Shown piece by piece: positions 45,012 to 54,225 of a stretch of 64,000 bases of DNA. Below the pieces are notes generated by a model. The model did not search any database. It worked only from the letters and a program-made list of their open reading frames with translations, and was not told the origin of the DNA. Source of the stretch: JABMMZ01 sp964438995 (lineage in GTDB: Bacteria > Bacteroidota > Bacteroidia > NS11-12g > UBA955); assembly GCA_964438995.1 (NCBI GenBank), contig CAYTMQ010000004.1, positions 62,001-126,000 of the forward strand, given 5' to 3'. The position numbers and the translations under genes were made by a program. Position 1 is the stretch's first letter; the number at the start of each line of letters is the position of its first letter.

Positions 45012-46445
45012 ATGACATACGAAGCCATTATCGGTTTAGAGATACACGTTCAGCTTTTAACAAAGAGTAAAGCCTATTGCAGCGACAATGCTGAATATGG
45101 AGGTATGCCAAATACCCAAGTTAGTCCGATTACCATTGCACATCCTGGAACATTGCCAAAGCACAATACCAGTGTTGTTGAGCAAGCTATAAAAATGGGA
45201 CTTGCATTGAATTGTCAAATTACAAGAGAAAACCGTTTCGATAGAAAAAACTACTTCTATGCCGATTTGCCAAAAGGCTATCAAATCACGCAAGACAAAA
45301 CCCCAATTTGTACTGGAGGATTTGTTAAAATTAAAACCAAAGATGGCGAAAAAAGCATCCGACTTACTCGTATTCACATGGAAGAAGACAGTGGTAAAAG
45401 TATGCACGACCAAGATTTGCATGATACTTTAGTGGATTATAACAGAGCTGGAGTGCCATTGATAGAGATAGTTGGAGAACCAGACATTAGAAGCGGTGAA
45501 GAAGCCTATCAATATGTGAGTGAAATTAGAAAACTGGTGAGATATTTAGGGATATGTGATGGCAATATGGAAGAAGGCTCACTTAGATGCGATGCCAATA
45601 TTTCAATCAGACCAGTTGGATCAACTACCTATGGCACTAAAGTAGAGGTTAAAAACATGAACTCAATTTCTAATGTTAAACGCGCTATTGAAAGTGAAAT
45701 AGAAAGACAAACTGAAATGGTTCTAAGAGGTGAAACTATAGTTTCAGAAACTAGAGGATTTAATGCACTAAAAGGTACTACATTCAGCATGCGTTCTAAA
45801 GAAGCGGCAAACGATTATCGATATTTTCCAGAACCTGATTTACCTCCTTTTATAGTTAGTGACGAGTATTTAAATTCTATAAAAGTAGCATTGCCTGCAT
45901 TACCAGAGCAGTTGTATAACAAATTAAAACTTGAGATGGGATTGTCAGAATATGACACCACTACCATTACAGAAGACAAGGAAACTGCTTTTTTCTATCT
46001 GTCAATTTGCGAGCATACTAAAAACTATAAAGCGGCAGCGAATTGGGTATTAGGACCGATAAAATCTTACTTAAACGAAACCGCAACAGACATATCAGAT
46101 TTTAAACTTTCAAGTTCATCTATTGCTGAATTGATTCAATTAATCGATAATGGACAATTAAGTAATACCTCTGCATCACAAACAGTATTTCCAGCGATGA
46201 TTGCGCAACCAGAAAAGAGTGCCTTACAAGTAGCAGAAGCATTGAATGTGATTCAAACCAGTGACAGTAATTTCATTTCTGAGATTGTTAAGGAAGTGGT
46301 TGCAAAATATCCAGAGAAAGTTGCTGAATACAAATCTGGCAAAAAGGGACTTTTAGGTTTATTTGTTGGCGAAGCTATGAAGCTTAGCAAGGGCAAAGCA
46401 GATCCAAAGGTAGTGAATGCCGAGGTTCTGAAAGCTTTAGACTAG
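45012..46445 (+). CDS. gatB: Aspartyl/glutamyl-tRNA amidotransferase subunit B
   Basis: GatB is the transferase subunit that amidates Glu-tRNA(Gln) or Asp-tRNA(Asn). The 477-residue sequence has GLEIHVQLLTKSKAYC, RFDRKNYFYADLPKGYQITQ, the EDSGKSMHD segment and the C-terminal YqeY-like helical tail. GatA and GatC are not in the window, as is common when gat genes are scattered. The stop interlocks with the convergent membrane gene on CTAG (46442-46445). Confidence 0.96.
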   Translation: MTYEAIIGLEIHVQLLTKSKAYCSDNAEYGGMPNTQVSPITIAHPGTLPKHNTSVVEQAIKMGLALNCQITRENRFDRKNYFYADLPKGYQITQDKTPICTGGFVKIKTKDGEKSIRLTRIHMEEDSGKSMHDQDLHDTLVDYNRAGVPLIEIVGEPDIRSGEEAYQYVSEIRKLVRYLGICDGNMEEGSLRCDANISIRPVGSTTYGTKVEVKNMNSISNVKRAIESEIERQTEMVLRGETIVSETRGFNALKGTTFSMRSKEAANDYRYFPEPDLPPFIVSDEYLNSIKVALPALPEQLYNKLKLEMGLSEYDTTTITEDKETAFFYLSICEHTKNYKAAANWVLGPIKSYLNETATDISDFKLSSSSIAELIQLIDNGQLSNTSASQTVFPAMIAQPEKSALQVAEALNVIQTSDSNFISEIVKEVVAKYPEKVAEYKSGKKGLLGLFVGEAMKLSKGKADPKVVNAEVLKALD

Positions 46446-46831
46446 TCAGTAATTTCTGATGCTTTCACAGTATCGTACTTTTTGTACATCAAGAAAGCCA
46501 TGATACAGTTGAGGACTACCAAACTACTTAGTTTTAATGTGAAAAGCAATTCTGTATTGGTAAACTCTTCCATAGACATAAATCTACCAAAGAATTTTAC
46601 CACTACTCCTATTGATGCTAGAATTGTAATTGCAGCTAGTATTTTTCCTAATACGGTATCGTTCAGAAACAGTTGAATGTGAAAAACAACGATTAGAATT
46701 ACAGCAGGAAAATTAACAATGCTTTGGACATTAGGGTCTTGATTTTGCACAGAGATATGAAACCAAACCAATGAAACCAGTATAAAGTAGAACTCTGGAA
46801 TCCATTTTAAATTTGAAACAAAATTTTTCAT
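46442..46831 (-). CDS. Small membrane protein, four helices
   Basis: The frame is open from 46960, but the first 43 codons read as unlikely coding sequence. The ATG at 46831 gives MKNFVSNLKWIPEFYF and a 129-residue product with about four hydrophobic segments. I recognise no family. It is convergent with gatB and overlaps its stop by four bases. Confidence 0.55.
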   Translation of the reverse strand: MKNFVSNLKWIPEFYFILVSLVWFHISVQNQDPNVQSIVNFPAVILIVVFHIQLFLNDTVLGKILAAITILASIGVVVKFFGRFMSMEEFTNTELLFTLKLSSLVVLNCIMAFLMYKKYDTVKASEITD

Positions 46832-47124
46832 AAGGGTATAAGTTTTTAACGGTTTTTTACAATTCAGGTGTGTTTTCGAATTGAAGTTTTCAACATATCC
46901 TCTTGGCAATAATACCGAAATGTAATTAAAAACCAAATCTGACCAAGAATATTTTAGCATTTTTCAATGTCAAATAAGGTCAAAAATTCGTTAAAACAAA
47001 CAACAAAATCCTGAAAATAAATACTTTAAAAGATGTAAATAATTTTTTAAAGAAATTTTAAACCAATAAGATTAAGAGAAGAAAAAGAGTGTTTTTACCT
47101 GTCCAAAAAAAAGAACAAGAAGGT

Positions 47125-48072
47125 TTATAGTCCAGCTCTAGCCGATTCAACCCAAGCTTTTCCCCATTCATTTAGTTCAGATTCTGACCATAATTGAGGG
47201 TAAAAAATGCGTTTTTGGAAGCGAGGCGGTAGATATTTTTGCCAATTTGTGCCACCAGTTGCAGCAATCGTTTCGGTTTCACTTTGCAAATACCTAACTG
47301 CCGTTTTATAGTGAGCTAAAGGCCAATTTACATTGACATTTAAATCAAAGTTTCTAAGTTGTTTGATGATGTTATCATTGTTAGAGAACAACTTAGAGAA
47401 GATATCCCCTATTGTTTTGCCTTTTAAATTTTCGGCTTTAGCCATAAGTATTGGGTCGTATTGCTCTTCAAACTGTTGCAAAGTATAGGTTTTCTTACCT
47501 GTTTCTGACTCAGTTGCTCCAAACTTCCAATAGATGTTTTGATACATATCCGAAATGCTATCATTTGCTTTTACATCTTGGCGTCTTGAGTGATGCACCA
47601 AGTTTTTGAATTCAGTAGCAAAAAGTTCTATGGTTCTATATTGAGCACTTTGAAAACCACTTGCTGGCAACAAAGCCATTCTAAATGTCAAGAATTGCTT
47701 TTGCTCCATGCCATCGGTCATCACCGAAAAAGAATCTGTTAGACAGGCAAAATATCTGTTGATTCTATTGAGACGCATTTCAAACTCATTCGCTTTATCA
47801 GAAGAGTTTACATTAGAAATGATTTGTTCGCATTCGTCTAATATCAATCTAAAATACAATTCAGTAATTTGATGATACATGATAAATATGCGTTCATCGG
47901 GTATTTTAGTTTTAGGTTTTTGCAAGGTAAGCAAAGTATCCAATTGAATATAGTCCCAATAAGGAACGTAATCACTTATCAATAGACCTTCGAGATATGA
48001 TTTCACATCTTGACCAGTTCTATGGTACTTTTCTGTCAATTTAGACACTAAGTCTTCTATATGTTTTTCCAT
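47125..48072 (-). CDS. Tryptophan 2,3-dioxygenase family protein
   Basis: The 315-residue haem enzyme would open the indole ring of tryptophan to N-formylkynurenine. DYVPYWDYIQLDTLLTLQ at the start and FIMYHQITELYFRLIL match the family's substrate-site helix. Alpha-helical composition fits. No kynurenine formamidase or kynureninase is nearby, so the rest of the pathway is elsewhere or absent. It starts 12 bases after the rfbC stop on the same strand and may be cotranscribed, but without an obvious functional link. Confidence 0.85.
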   Translation of the reverse strand: MEKHIEDLVSKLTEKYHRTGQDVKSYLEGLLISDYVPYWDYIQLDTLLTLQKPKTKIPDERIFIMYHQITELYFRLILDECEQIISNVNSSDKANEFEMRLNRINRYFACLTDSFSVMTDGMEQKQFLTFRMALLPASGFQSAQYRTIELFATEFKNLVHHSRRQDVKANDSISDMYQNIYWKFGATESETGKKTYTLQQFEEQYDPILMAKAENLKGKTIGDIFSKLFSNNDNIIKQLRNFDLNVNVNWPLAHYKTAVRYLQSETETIAATGGTNWQKYLPPRFQKRIFYPQLWSESELNEWGKAWVESARAGL

Positions 48073-48084
48073 TGTTAGAGAGGT

Positions 48085-48627
48085 TTAAAAAGGTGAAATA
48101 AACAAACTGAAAGGTTGGAATTTTTTATCTTTCTCTGATAAAATTGGTTGTTCAACCATCCATTCAATATTTAAGTCTCTATCGTTCCAAGGCAATCCAC
48201 TCTCAACTTCTGGATGATAGGTATCTGTGCATTTGTATGAAAAAATGGTATTGTCTCTTAAGGTTGCAAAACCGTGAGCAAAACCAGTTGGAATGTATAA
48301 CATTAAAAAATTCTCTTCAGTAAGTTCAATTGAAAAATGTTTGCCATAAGTTGGTGAGTTTTTTCTGATATCAACAGCCACATCTTGAACAGCACCTTTA
48401 ATTACTCTAACCAATTTGCCTTGAGCATGTGGAGGTGATTGAAAATGCAAGCCCCTTACGATTCCTTTACCAGATAAAGATTGGTTATCTTGTATAAACA
48501 ATTCTTTGATACCGGCATTGTGAAATGTTTGCTGATTGTAACTTTCAAAGAAATATCCTCTGTCGTCTTTGAAAACTTTTGGTTTTAAAACAATTAAATC
48601 TTTAATGCCTGTTTCTATCACTTCCAT
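48085..48627 (-). CDS. rfbC: dTDP-4-dehydrorhamnose 3,5-epimerase
   Basis: The cupin enzyme makes dTDP-L-lyxo-4-hexulose for rhamnose in surface glycans. The ATG at 48627 gives MEVIETGIKDLIVLKPKV, the usual start, while the open frame reaches 48666. Motifs seen: DDRGYFFESYNQ, QDNQSLSGKGIVRGLHFQ, GFAHGFATL. Length 180 residues is as expected. Sister genes rfbA, rfbB and rfbD are not nearby. A -7 box (TATTTTTG, 48639-48632) precedes it. Confidence 0.94.
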   Translation of the reverse strand: MEVIETGIKDLIVLKPKVFKDDRGYFFESYNQQTFHNAGIKELFIQDNQSLSGKGIVRGLHFQSPPHAQGKLVRVIKGAVQDVAVDIRKNSPTYGKHFSIELTEENFLMLYIPTGFAHGFATLRDNTIFSYKCTDTYHPEVESGLPWNDRDLNIEWMVEQPILSEKDKKFQPFSLFISPF

Positions 48628-48631
48628 TCGG

Positions 48632-48639
48632 CAAAAATA
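48632..48639 (-). promoter_or_regulatory. -7 box before rfbC
   Basis: TATTTTTG on the minus strand matches TAnnTTTG, four bases before the ATG at 48627, so the leader would be very short or absent. No -33 box at the classical distance. Confidence 0.35.
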
Positions 48640-48707
48640 CATCATAGAAATGACATTAGAATCCACAGATTTTATTCAATCTCATGAAACATTTCATCAA
48701 AAATAAT

Positions 48708-48715
48708 TACTTTTG
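48708..48715 (+). promoter_or_regulatory. -7 box (TACTTTTG) before mltG
   Basis: TACTTTTG matches TAnnTTTG and ends eight bases before the ATG at 48724. No TTG is seen at the usual -33 distance. Confidence 0.45.
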
Positions 48716-48723
48716 AATACCGT

Positions 48724-49755
48724 ATGTCTAGTACCATTAAGAAAATTAAAGCTGTTATATTAACCCTTATTGTTTTAGCTATTGCTGGGTTTGCAACTGC
48801 AATGTATTTCTATCAATCAAAAGCAGTAAACATCGATAAAGACACATATGTAATGGTTACTTCAGAAGACAACCCCAATACCTTAAGTCAGTTATTGGTT
48901 ACACAAATTGGTTTGAAGCATCCCAAAGTTTTTCTTTACATAGCTGATAAAATGCATTTGTCTAGATGGATGAAAAAAGGTCGTTATACTGTAACTCCAG
49001 ACATGACATTGATAGATTTGGTAAAATTGTTTAGAGAAGGTAAAATGAAAACGGTAGATGTTGTAATTGCACCAGCTATAAGCTTAGAGAGTTTTGCTAA
49101 TAGATGCGGCAGTAAATTGGAATCTGACACTTTAGATTTTTATACCATTTTAAAAGATTCAAGTTTTTTAAGTACCATAGGATGTAATCCTCAAACAGTA
49201 TATGCATTGATAATGCCAGACAAGTACAACTTGTATTACCATACAACTGCAGATGAATTGATGTTGAAGATGAAAAAAGAGTATGACAAATTCTGGAATG
49301 ATGAGAGAACATCAAAACTTGAAAGAACTGGATTGAGTGCATTAGAAGTAAGCATACTTGCAAGCATTGTTTCAAAAGAAACCAATAAAACAGATGAAAT
49401 GCCAATGGTAGCTGGCATGTATATCAATCGTTTAAAAATTGGAATGCCATTGCAGGCCGACCCAACTATAAAGTTTGCATTAAACGAACCTGGTCTGACC
49501 AGAATCTATGAAACACATCTCCAAGTTGAATCACCTTATAACACTTATAAGAACAAAGGCCTACCACCTGGACCGATTTGTATTCCCGGTAAAAAAGCCA
49601 TTGATGCCGTTCTAAATTTCACTGAACATGCTTACATATTTATGTGTGCAAAATCAGATTTTTCTGGCTATCACGATTTTGCTGAGAATTATCAAAAGCA
49701 CTTAAAGTATGCAGCTGCATATAGAAAAGCACTTGACGAGAGAAACATCCATTAA
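48724..49755 (+). CDS. mltG: Endolytic peptidoglycan transglycosylase MltG
   Basis: The 343-residue inner-membrane enzyme cuts nascent glycan strands. An N-terminal helix (about 7-29) precedes the YceG domain with SIVSKETNKTDEMPMVAGMY (the catalytic Glu is in SKETN), MPLQADPTIKFAL and SPYNTYKNKGLPPGPICIPG. Length is typical. It is divergent from rfbC, and its stop is two bases from the stop of the convergent small protein. Confidence 0.95.
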   Translation: MSSTIKKIKAVILTLIVLAIAGFATAMYFYQSKAVNIDKDTYVMVTSEDNPNTLSQLLVTQIGLKHPKVFLYIADKMHLSRWMKKGRYTVTPDMTLIDLVKLFREGKMKTVDVVIAPAISLESFANRCGSKLESDTLDFYTILKDSSFLSTIGCNPQTVYALIMPDKYNLYYHTTADELMLKMKKEYDKFWNDERTSKLERTGLSALEVSILASIVSKETNKTDEMPMVAGMYINRLKIGMPLQADPTIKFALNEPGLTRIYETHLQVESPYNTYKNKGLPPGPICIPGKKAIDAVLNFTEHAYIFMCAKSDFSGYHDFAENYQKHLKYAAAYRKALDERNIH

Positions 49756-49757
49756 GA

Positions 49758-49943
49758 TTATTTCTTTTTGTATTTGGCTTTTAATGCACTGTCAAATTTA
49801 ACTGGGTCTACCTCAGTTCTTGGTTGATCAAATCTCATTTTAGGCTTTCCATGTATGAAATTGAAATACATAAACAATGCTGAGCCAACAAACAAGGTAA
49901 CAAAGGTTAATAATATCAATATTTTTGTCTTCTTACTTTTCAT
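49758..49943 (-). CDS. Small single-pass membrane protein
   Basis: The 61-residue product has one hydrophobic helix (about 8-30) flanked by lysines, then a short polar tail ending in KAKYKKK. I know no family. It begins three bases after the stop of the M1 peptidase on the same strand, so it is probably cotranscribed. It is a plausible gene because of its clean signal-anchor layout, but it has no homology evidence. Confidence 0.5.
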   Translation of the reverse strand: MKSKKTKILILLTFVTLFVGSALFMYFNFIHGKPKMRFDQPRTEVDPVKFDSALKAKYKKK

Positions 49944-49946
49944 GAT

Positions 49947-52900
49947 TTAAAAACTTCTTCCAATGCCAACAACCCATCTAGTTTGAATAAAATCTTTATC
50001 GTTATAAGGTTTTGTATTCAATATAAAAGGCATATCAAATCTAAGTGTTAATGGTTGAATCAGATTTCTTTTACCCCATCTATAAATGGAAATAGCAGAA
50101 CCGATTCCAGCATCCATTCTCAAAGGAGATACGATGTTTTCGGTTGATAAGTTTGAATTGTACAATATACCAGCATCACCAAATGCATAGACATCCATTT
50201 TCAAAAAATTGCGTAGCACTTTAGGTTTGAATTTCACCAATCTATCAAAATCTATTTCAACACTTGCAGACATTCCTCCATTTCCTCTGTACATATTGTA
50301 TTGCAAGTTATCTTGAACCACAGGTGCTAAATATCCAGCATATCCTCTCAGATTTAAACCGCCACCCATATGAAAATGATTGGTGGTTGCACCATAACCT
50401 AACCATTGCTCAGGGATAAAGCCTCTTGAACGGGTAAACTTACTTTCTAATAAATCTTCCATATTGGCTCCAGCTAGATTTAGCATGACTTCTTCAGGAA
50501 TGTTAGAGCCTTCGATATGTTGCATAAACCATCTGGTTTTGATGTCGAATTTTCCCAATCTATTGTTGTTTATAACCTCAACTTTGAATGAACCATAAGA
50601 ATAATCTTTGCTTAATCCATTGCCTCTTAACGATGAATTAATAACACCATTTCCTTTTTTGTATTTATAAGTTCTTTGGTAATCTATATTCAAACTTGAA
50701 TTGGCTTTGTTTTCTCTTGAAGTTGAGTTAAGATATGGCCAATAAACTCCTTGTTTATCTATTAGACTTATGGACTTGTATCTGAAGGTAAATTTGTTCT
50801 GACCAAAAGATTTTTCAAAGCCTAAATTGTCGTAGAATATTCCATCTAAAATTCTAGTATCCCAGAATATATAAGCATCTCTTCCTACCAAATTTCTATA
50901 CAATAGTTTATAAGACAAAGGCAATCTTTGTTCAGAATTATAAGGTTTTTCGGCACCCAAACCGCTGTTATACCACATTGAAAAATCAAGCACATGTTTC
51001 ACTTTGGCATATTCAAAATGCACGTTTGCTCCTATTTTTACACCGTCAACAGCATTGAACCACACATCAGGACGAGCAGAAAAATTTCTAAAATTGAAAC
51101 TTGGTGTTTGTGCAATACCTTTATTCCATTTAAACTTCATTGGCAACACATAGCTACCACCCTTTTTCATGACGTTATCAATACGGTAAATATCTGCAAG
51201 TCTTTGAGAGGTATCGATACAAATCAGTTGCAATTTGTTGTCTAAAGTTACGGTATCTGTATAAGTTGTATTTAACAAGCCCCAACCTTTCCAAACTTTT
51301 AACACTTGCCTTCCTTCATTTTTAGCGAAGTATGTATTAGGAATTAAGTATTCGTATTTTTTACCATTTACATCAGTAATTGTGATATCTAATGGCATTT
51401 GCATCTCTCCTTTTCTTTCAAATTTGATGGCATATTTATACTTGCCATCTGATTGATTTTTTAGTATGCGTTTGGCACTTACTATTTCATAGTCGATTGA
51501 TTTTGTAGTTTCCATCCATTGGTCGAAGAACCAGTTCAAATCCACTTTACTGTATTCGATGATGGCTTGTCTGAAATCATCTGGATAAGGATGGGCAAAT
51601 TTCCATTTGTTGAAGTAATGTTGCATGGATTTGATGAACAGTTCATCACCTAGAACATACTGTAAATTGTACAACATGGTAGCCGTTTTATAGTACACAT
51701 GACGGTAACCTCCGCCATGACCTAAAGCTGAGCTGAAATCATCGCTATGGGTATTCAGCGTTGCATCGTTTTTATTCAATGCGTCGTTAAGGTAACCATT
51801 GTAGACAGACTGTTCATCATAAGCACTGGCTTTAATAGGCATTTTATTGAAACGTTTGATGCTCCATGATGTTAAGAATTGAGTAAATCCTTCATCAAGC
51901 ATGGCTCTATAAGTTTCGTTGTTGCCAATCATTCCGAAAAACCAATTGTGACCGACTTCGTGAGCAATGACATATTGATGACCAGGCCAATTGCCGCCAT
52001 TAAGAGTAATCATTGGATATTCCATACCGTCACGAGCATCAGCTGCAACAATTTTAGGATAACCATACATTCCAAAATCAGTTGAATATATTTCAACTAC
52101 TTTTGCAACGAAAGCAGAAGTTGGATACCATTCAGCTGCATTTTGTTCTTGAGCTAGAGCGATACATTTTATTCCGTTCCATTCAGTCTCAGCAATTCTA
52201 TATGTAGGATCGGCTGTAAAAGCAAAGTCATGTACATTTTCAGCATGGTATTTCCAGGTTTTGTTGCCATTTCTTTCAATGGTATAGGTATAACCTGTTG
52301 GCACTCTACCTCCCACTGGTTTTAGAGAGGTTTTTTCGTTGGGATTATAAGGTTTTGAATAATTTGCAATGTCTATTTTACTTCTTAAATCTGCAGGCAT
52401 TGCCTCTGATGCATTGGTAAGTAAGCCAGTAGCTTCAACAACATAATTAGATGGAAAAGTAAGACTCACATCGTACACACCATAATCGCCATAGAATTCT
52501 TTACCTAGGTGTTGGTCGGTCTCCCATCCAAATTTTCTATCGTATACACAAATACGAGGATACCAATGCACTCCATCATAATGTTTGTTTTTGCCATCAG
52601 GAGTAAACAATTTGAAACGACGTCTCATAGAACCATTGTCCCAGTATGTTTTAAATTTGATATTGAATTTTACTGAAGCTCCAGAAGCGATTGGCTTTGG
52701 CAACTCAGCTATCAAGATGGTGTTATCAATTCTAAACTTAATTGGACTGCCTTCAAATTTAAACTCTTCAATTAAGGTACCCATATTTTTGGCTTCATAC
52801 TGACCGAATTTGGTGTCTTCAGCATTCACTTCGTTTAATGCATGAGCATAAGAATTGGGTTGAAAGGCGTTTTGATATAAGTGGAAATAGACAGTTGTCA

Positions 52901-53111
52901 ACTCATCTGGAGAATTATTGAAATACTCTAAAGTTTCCTCACCAGAAATTTCATCTTTAGTATCGTCAATAACCGCATTGATGGTATAATGCACATCCTG
53001 TTGCCAATAAGCGGCATTGGGTTTTCTATTTTTCCAATAATCTTTGTAATTGAACACTTGAGCTGAGCAAAACAGAGGCAACAGCAATCCTATTGACAGA
53101 AAATATCTCAT
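49947..53111 (-). CDS. M1-family aminopeptidase-like metalloprotease
   Basis: The 1054-residue precursor starts at ATG 53111 (signal peptide RYFLSIGLLLPLFCSAQ); the open frame reaches 53159. The gluzincin motif is intact: His384-Glu385-x-x-His388 then Glu407 (DEGF), with the usual 18-residue spacing, and DAxDGMEYPM-like GxMEN-region sequence upstream. The C-terminal ~500 residues form a large beta-rich region that resembles a surface or outer-membrane barrel-like part. The enzyme would trim peptides outside the cytoplasm. Confidence 0.88.
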   Translation of the reverse strand: MRYFLSIGLLLPLFCSAQVFNYKDYWKNRKPNAAYWQQDVHYTINAVIDDTKDEISGEETLEYFNNSPDELTTVYFHLYQNAFQPNSYAHALNEVNAEDTKFGQYEAKNMGTLIEEFKFEGSPIKFRIDNTILIAELPKPIASGASVKFNIKFKTYWDNGSMRRRFKLFTPDGKNKHYDGVHWYPRICVYDRKFGWETDQHLGKEFYGDYGVYDVSLTFPSNYVVEATGLLTNASEAMPADLRSKIDIANYSKPYNPNEKTSLKPVGGRVPTGYTYTIERNGNKTWKYHAENVHDFAFTADPTYRIAETEWNGIKCIALAQEQNAAEWYPTSAFVAKVVEIYSTDFGMYGYPKIVAADARDGMEYPMITLNGGNWPGHQYVIAHEVGHNWFFGMIGNNETYRAMLDEGFTQFLTSWSIKRFNKMPIKASAYDEQSVYNGYLNDALNKNDATLNTHSDDFSSALGHGGGYRHVYYKTATMLYNLQYVLGDELFIKSMQHYFNKWKFAHPYPDDFRQAIIEYSKVDLNWFFDQWMETTKSIDYEIVSAKRILKNQSDGKYKYAIKFERKGEMQMPLDITITDVNGKKYEYLIPNTYFAKNEGRQVLKVWKGWGLLNTTYTDTVTLDNKLQLICIDTSQRLADIYRIDNVMKKGGSYVLPMKFKWNKGIAQTPSFNFRNFSARPDVWFNAVDGVKIGANVHFEYAKVKHVLDFSMWYNSGLGAEKPYNSEQRLPLSYKLLYRNLVGRDAYIFWDTRILDGIFYDNLGFEKSFGQNKFTFRYKSISLIDKQGVYWPYLNSTSRENKANSSLNIDYQRTYKYKKGNGVINSSLRGNGLSKDYSYGSFKVEVINNNRLGKFDIKTRWFMQHIEGSNIPEEVMLNLAGANMEDLLESKFTRSRGFIPEQWLGYGATTNHFHMGGGLNLRGYAGYLAPVVQDNLQYNMYRGNGGMSASVEIDFDRLVKFKPKVLRNFLKMDVYAFGDAGILYNSNLSTENIVSPLRMDAGIGSAISIYRWGKRNLIQPLTLRFDMPFILNTKPYNDKDFIQTRWVVGIGRSF

Positions 53112-53159
53112 ATAAAAACGTAGTAACTGCGAAGGTATTGAAAAAAATTGTCTATGCAA

Positions 53160-53825
53160 TTATTTCAAGGCCAGAAGTCGGTGCAATTCCAATCTAACAT
53201 TTTCTTCGTTAAATTGTCCGCAGTATTCAGCGGTGGTGGTATGACTGCTATTGTCTTTAATACCGCGACTTGCGACACAAAGGTGTTTGGCATTAATGAT
53301 TACTGCCACGTTATCTGTGCCAAGAATGTGTTTTAGTTCGTTAGCAATTTGCATGGTCATGCGCTCTTGAACTTGAGGGCGTTTTGCAAAATACTCAACG
53401 ATTCTGTTCAATTTAGACAGACCAATCACTTTACCATTCGGAATGTATGCTACGTGAGCAGTTCCAAAAAATGGCACAAAATGGTGTTCGCAATTGGTGT
53501 AGAAATGGATGTCTTTCTCTACCAACATTTCATTGTATCTGAATTTATTTTTGAAATGAGATACTTTAGGTTTGTTGTCAGGGTTTAAGCCCCAAAAAGT
53601 TTCTTTAACATACATTTTCGCAACTCTATGAGGCGTACCTTTCAAGCTATCATCTTCTAAATCCAAGCCTAATGCTTCCATTATTCCACGGAAATGTTCT
53701 TCTATCTTTTGAATTTTTTCATCATCAGACAAAACAAATGCATCAGCTCTTAAAGGCGTATTTGTATGAGTAAAATCGAAGTCGTGATCGTGGTCGTGAT
53801 CTTCTTCGTGGTGATTATTTTCCAT
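53160..53825 (-). CDS. folE: GTP cyclohydrolase I with His/Asp-rich N-terminus
   Basis: FolE makes dihydroneopterin triphosphate from GTP for folate, queuosine or biopterin. Motifs seen: TNCEHHFVPFFGTAHVAYIPNG-type (Zn Cys and His), KLNRIVEYFAKRPQVQERMT. The first about 20 residues are an unusual HHEEDHDHDHDFDF stretch, a likely metal-binding tail. The ATG at 53825 is preferred over TTG at 53837. It follows queD with an 11-base overlap; QueD uses the FolE product, so the pairing is functional. Confidence 0.94.
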   Translation of the reverse strand: MENNHHEEDHDHDHDFDFTHTNTPLRADAFVLSDDEKIQKIEEHFRGIMEALGLDLEDDSLKGTPHRVAKMYVKETFWGLNPDNKPKVSHFKNKFRYNEMLVEKDIHFYTNCEHHFVPFFGTAHVAYIPNGKVIGLSKLNRIVEYFAKRPQVQERMTMQIANELKHILGTDNVAVIINAKHLCVASRGIKDNSSHTTTAEYCGQFNEENVRLELHRLLALK

Positions 53826-54225
53826 TAAATTCAACAAAATTATTTTCGGTTTCGTAAAGTCTTAAGCTCAATTCTAATTCAGGCTTAAGCTGTTTTCTTA
53901 TCAATTCCCAAATGACGATGGCAATGTTTTCTGCAGTAGGATTTAAGTGTTTAAATTCTTCTGTATCGATGTTCAAATTTCTGTGGTCAAATTTGTCATG
54001 CACTTCTTTTTGTATGATGTCCTTCAGGATTTTTGTATCAATCACGTATCCTGTTTTAGGATCGATTTCTCCCGTGACTTTAACTTCTAAGGCGTAATTG
54101 TGGCCATGATAATTTGGGTTATTACACAAACCGAATAGAGCTTTGTTTTCTTGATCACTAAGTTCTGGATTGTGCAATCTGTGTGCTGCATTAAAATGTG
54201 CTTTTCTAAATACTGAAACAACCAT
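53815..54225 (-). CDS. queD: 6-carboxytetrahydropterin synthase (QueD/PTPS)
   Basis: The 136-residue enzyme turns dihydroneopterin triphosphate into 6-carboxytetrahydropterin. Zn-binding histidines are in HFNAAHRL and NYHGHNY, the catalytic Cys precedes the latter (LFGLCNNPNYHGHN), and ENIAIVIWELI is typical. ATG at 54225 is preferred to the TTG at 54285 that would add 20 residues. With folE it supplies the pathway continued by queE at 18504. Confidence 0.92.
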   Translation of the reverse strand: MVVSVFRKAHFNAAHRLHNPELSDQENKALFGLCNNPNYHGHNYALEVKVTGEIDPKTGYVIDTKILKDIIQKEVHDKFDHRNLNIDTEEFKHLNPTAENIAIVIWELIRKQLKPELELSLRLYETENNFVEFNGK

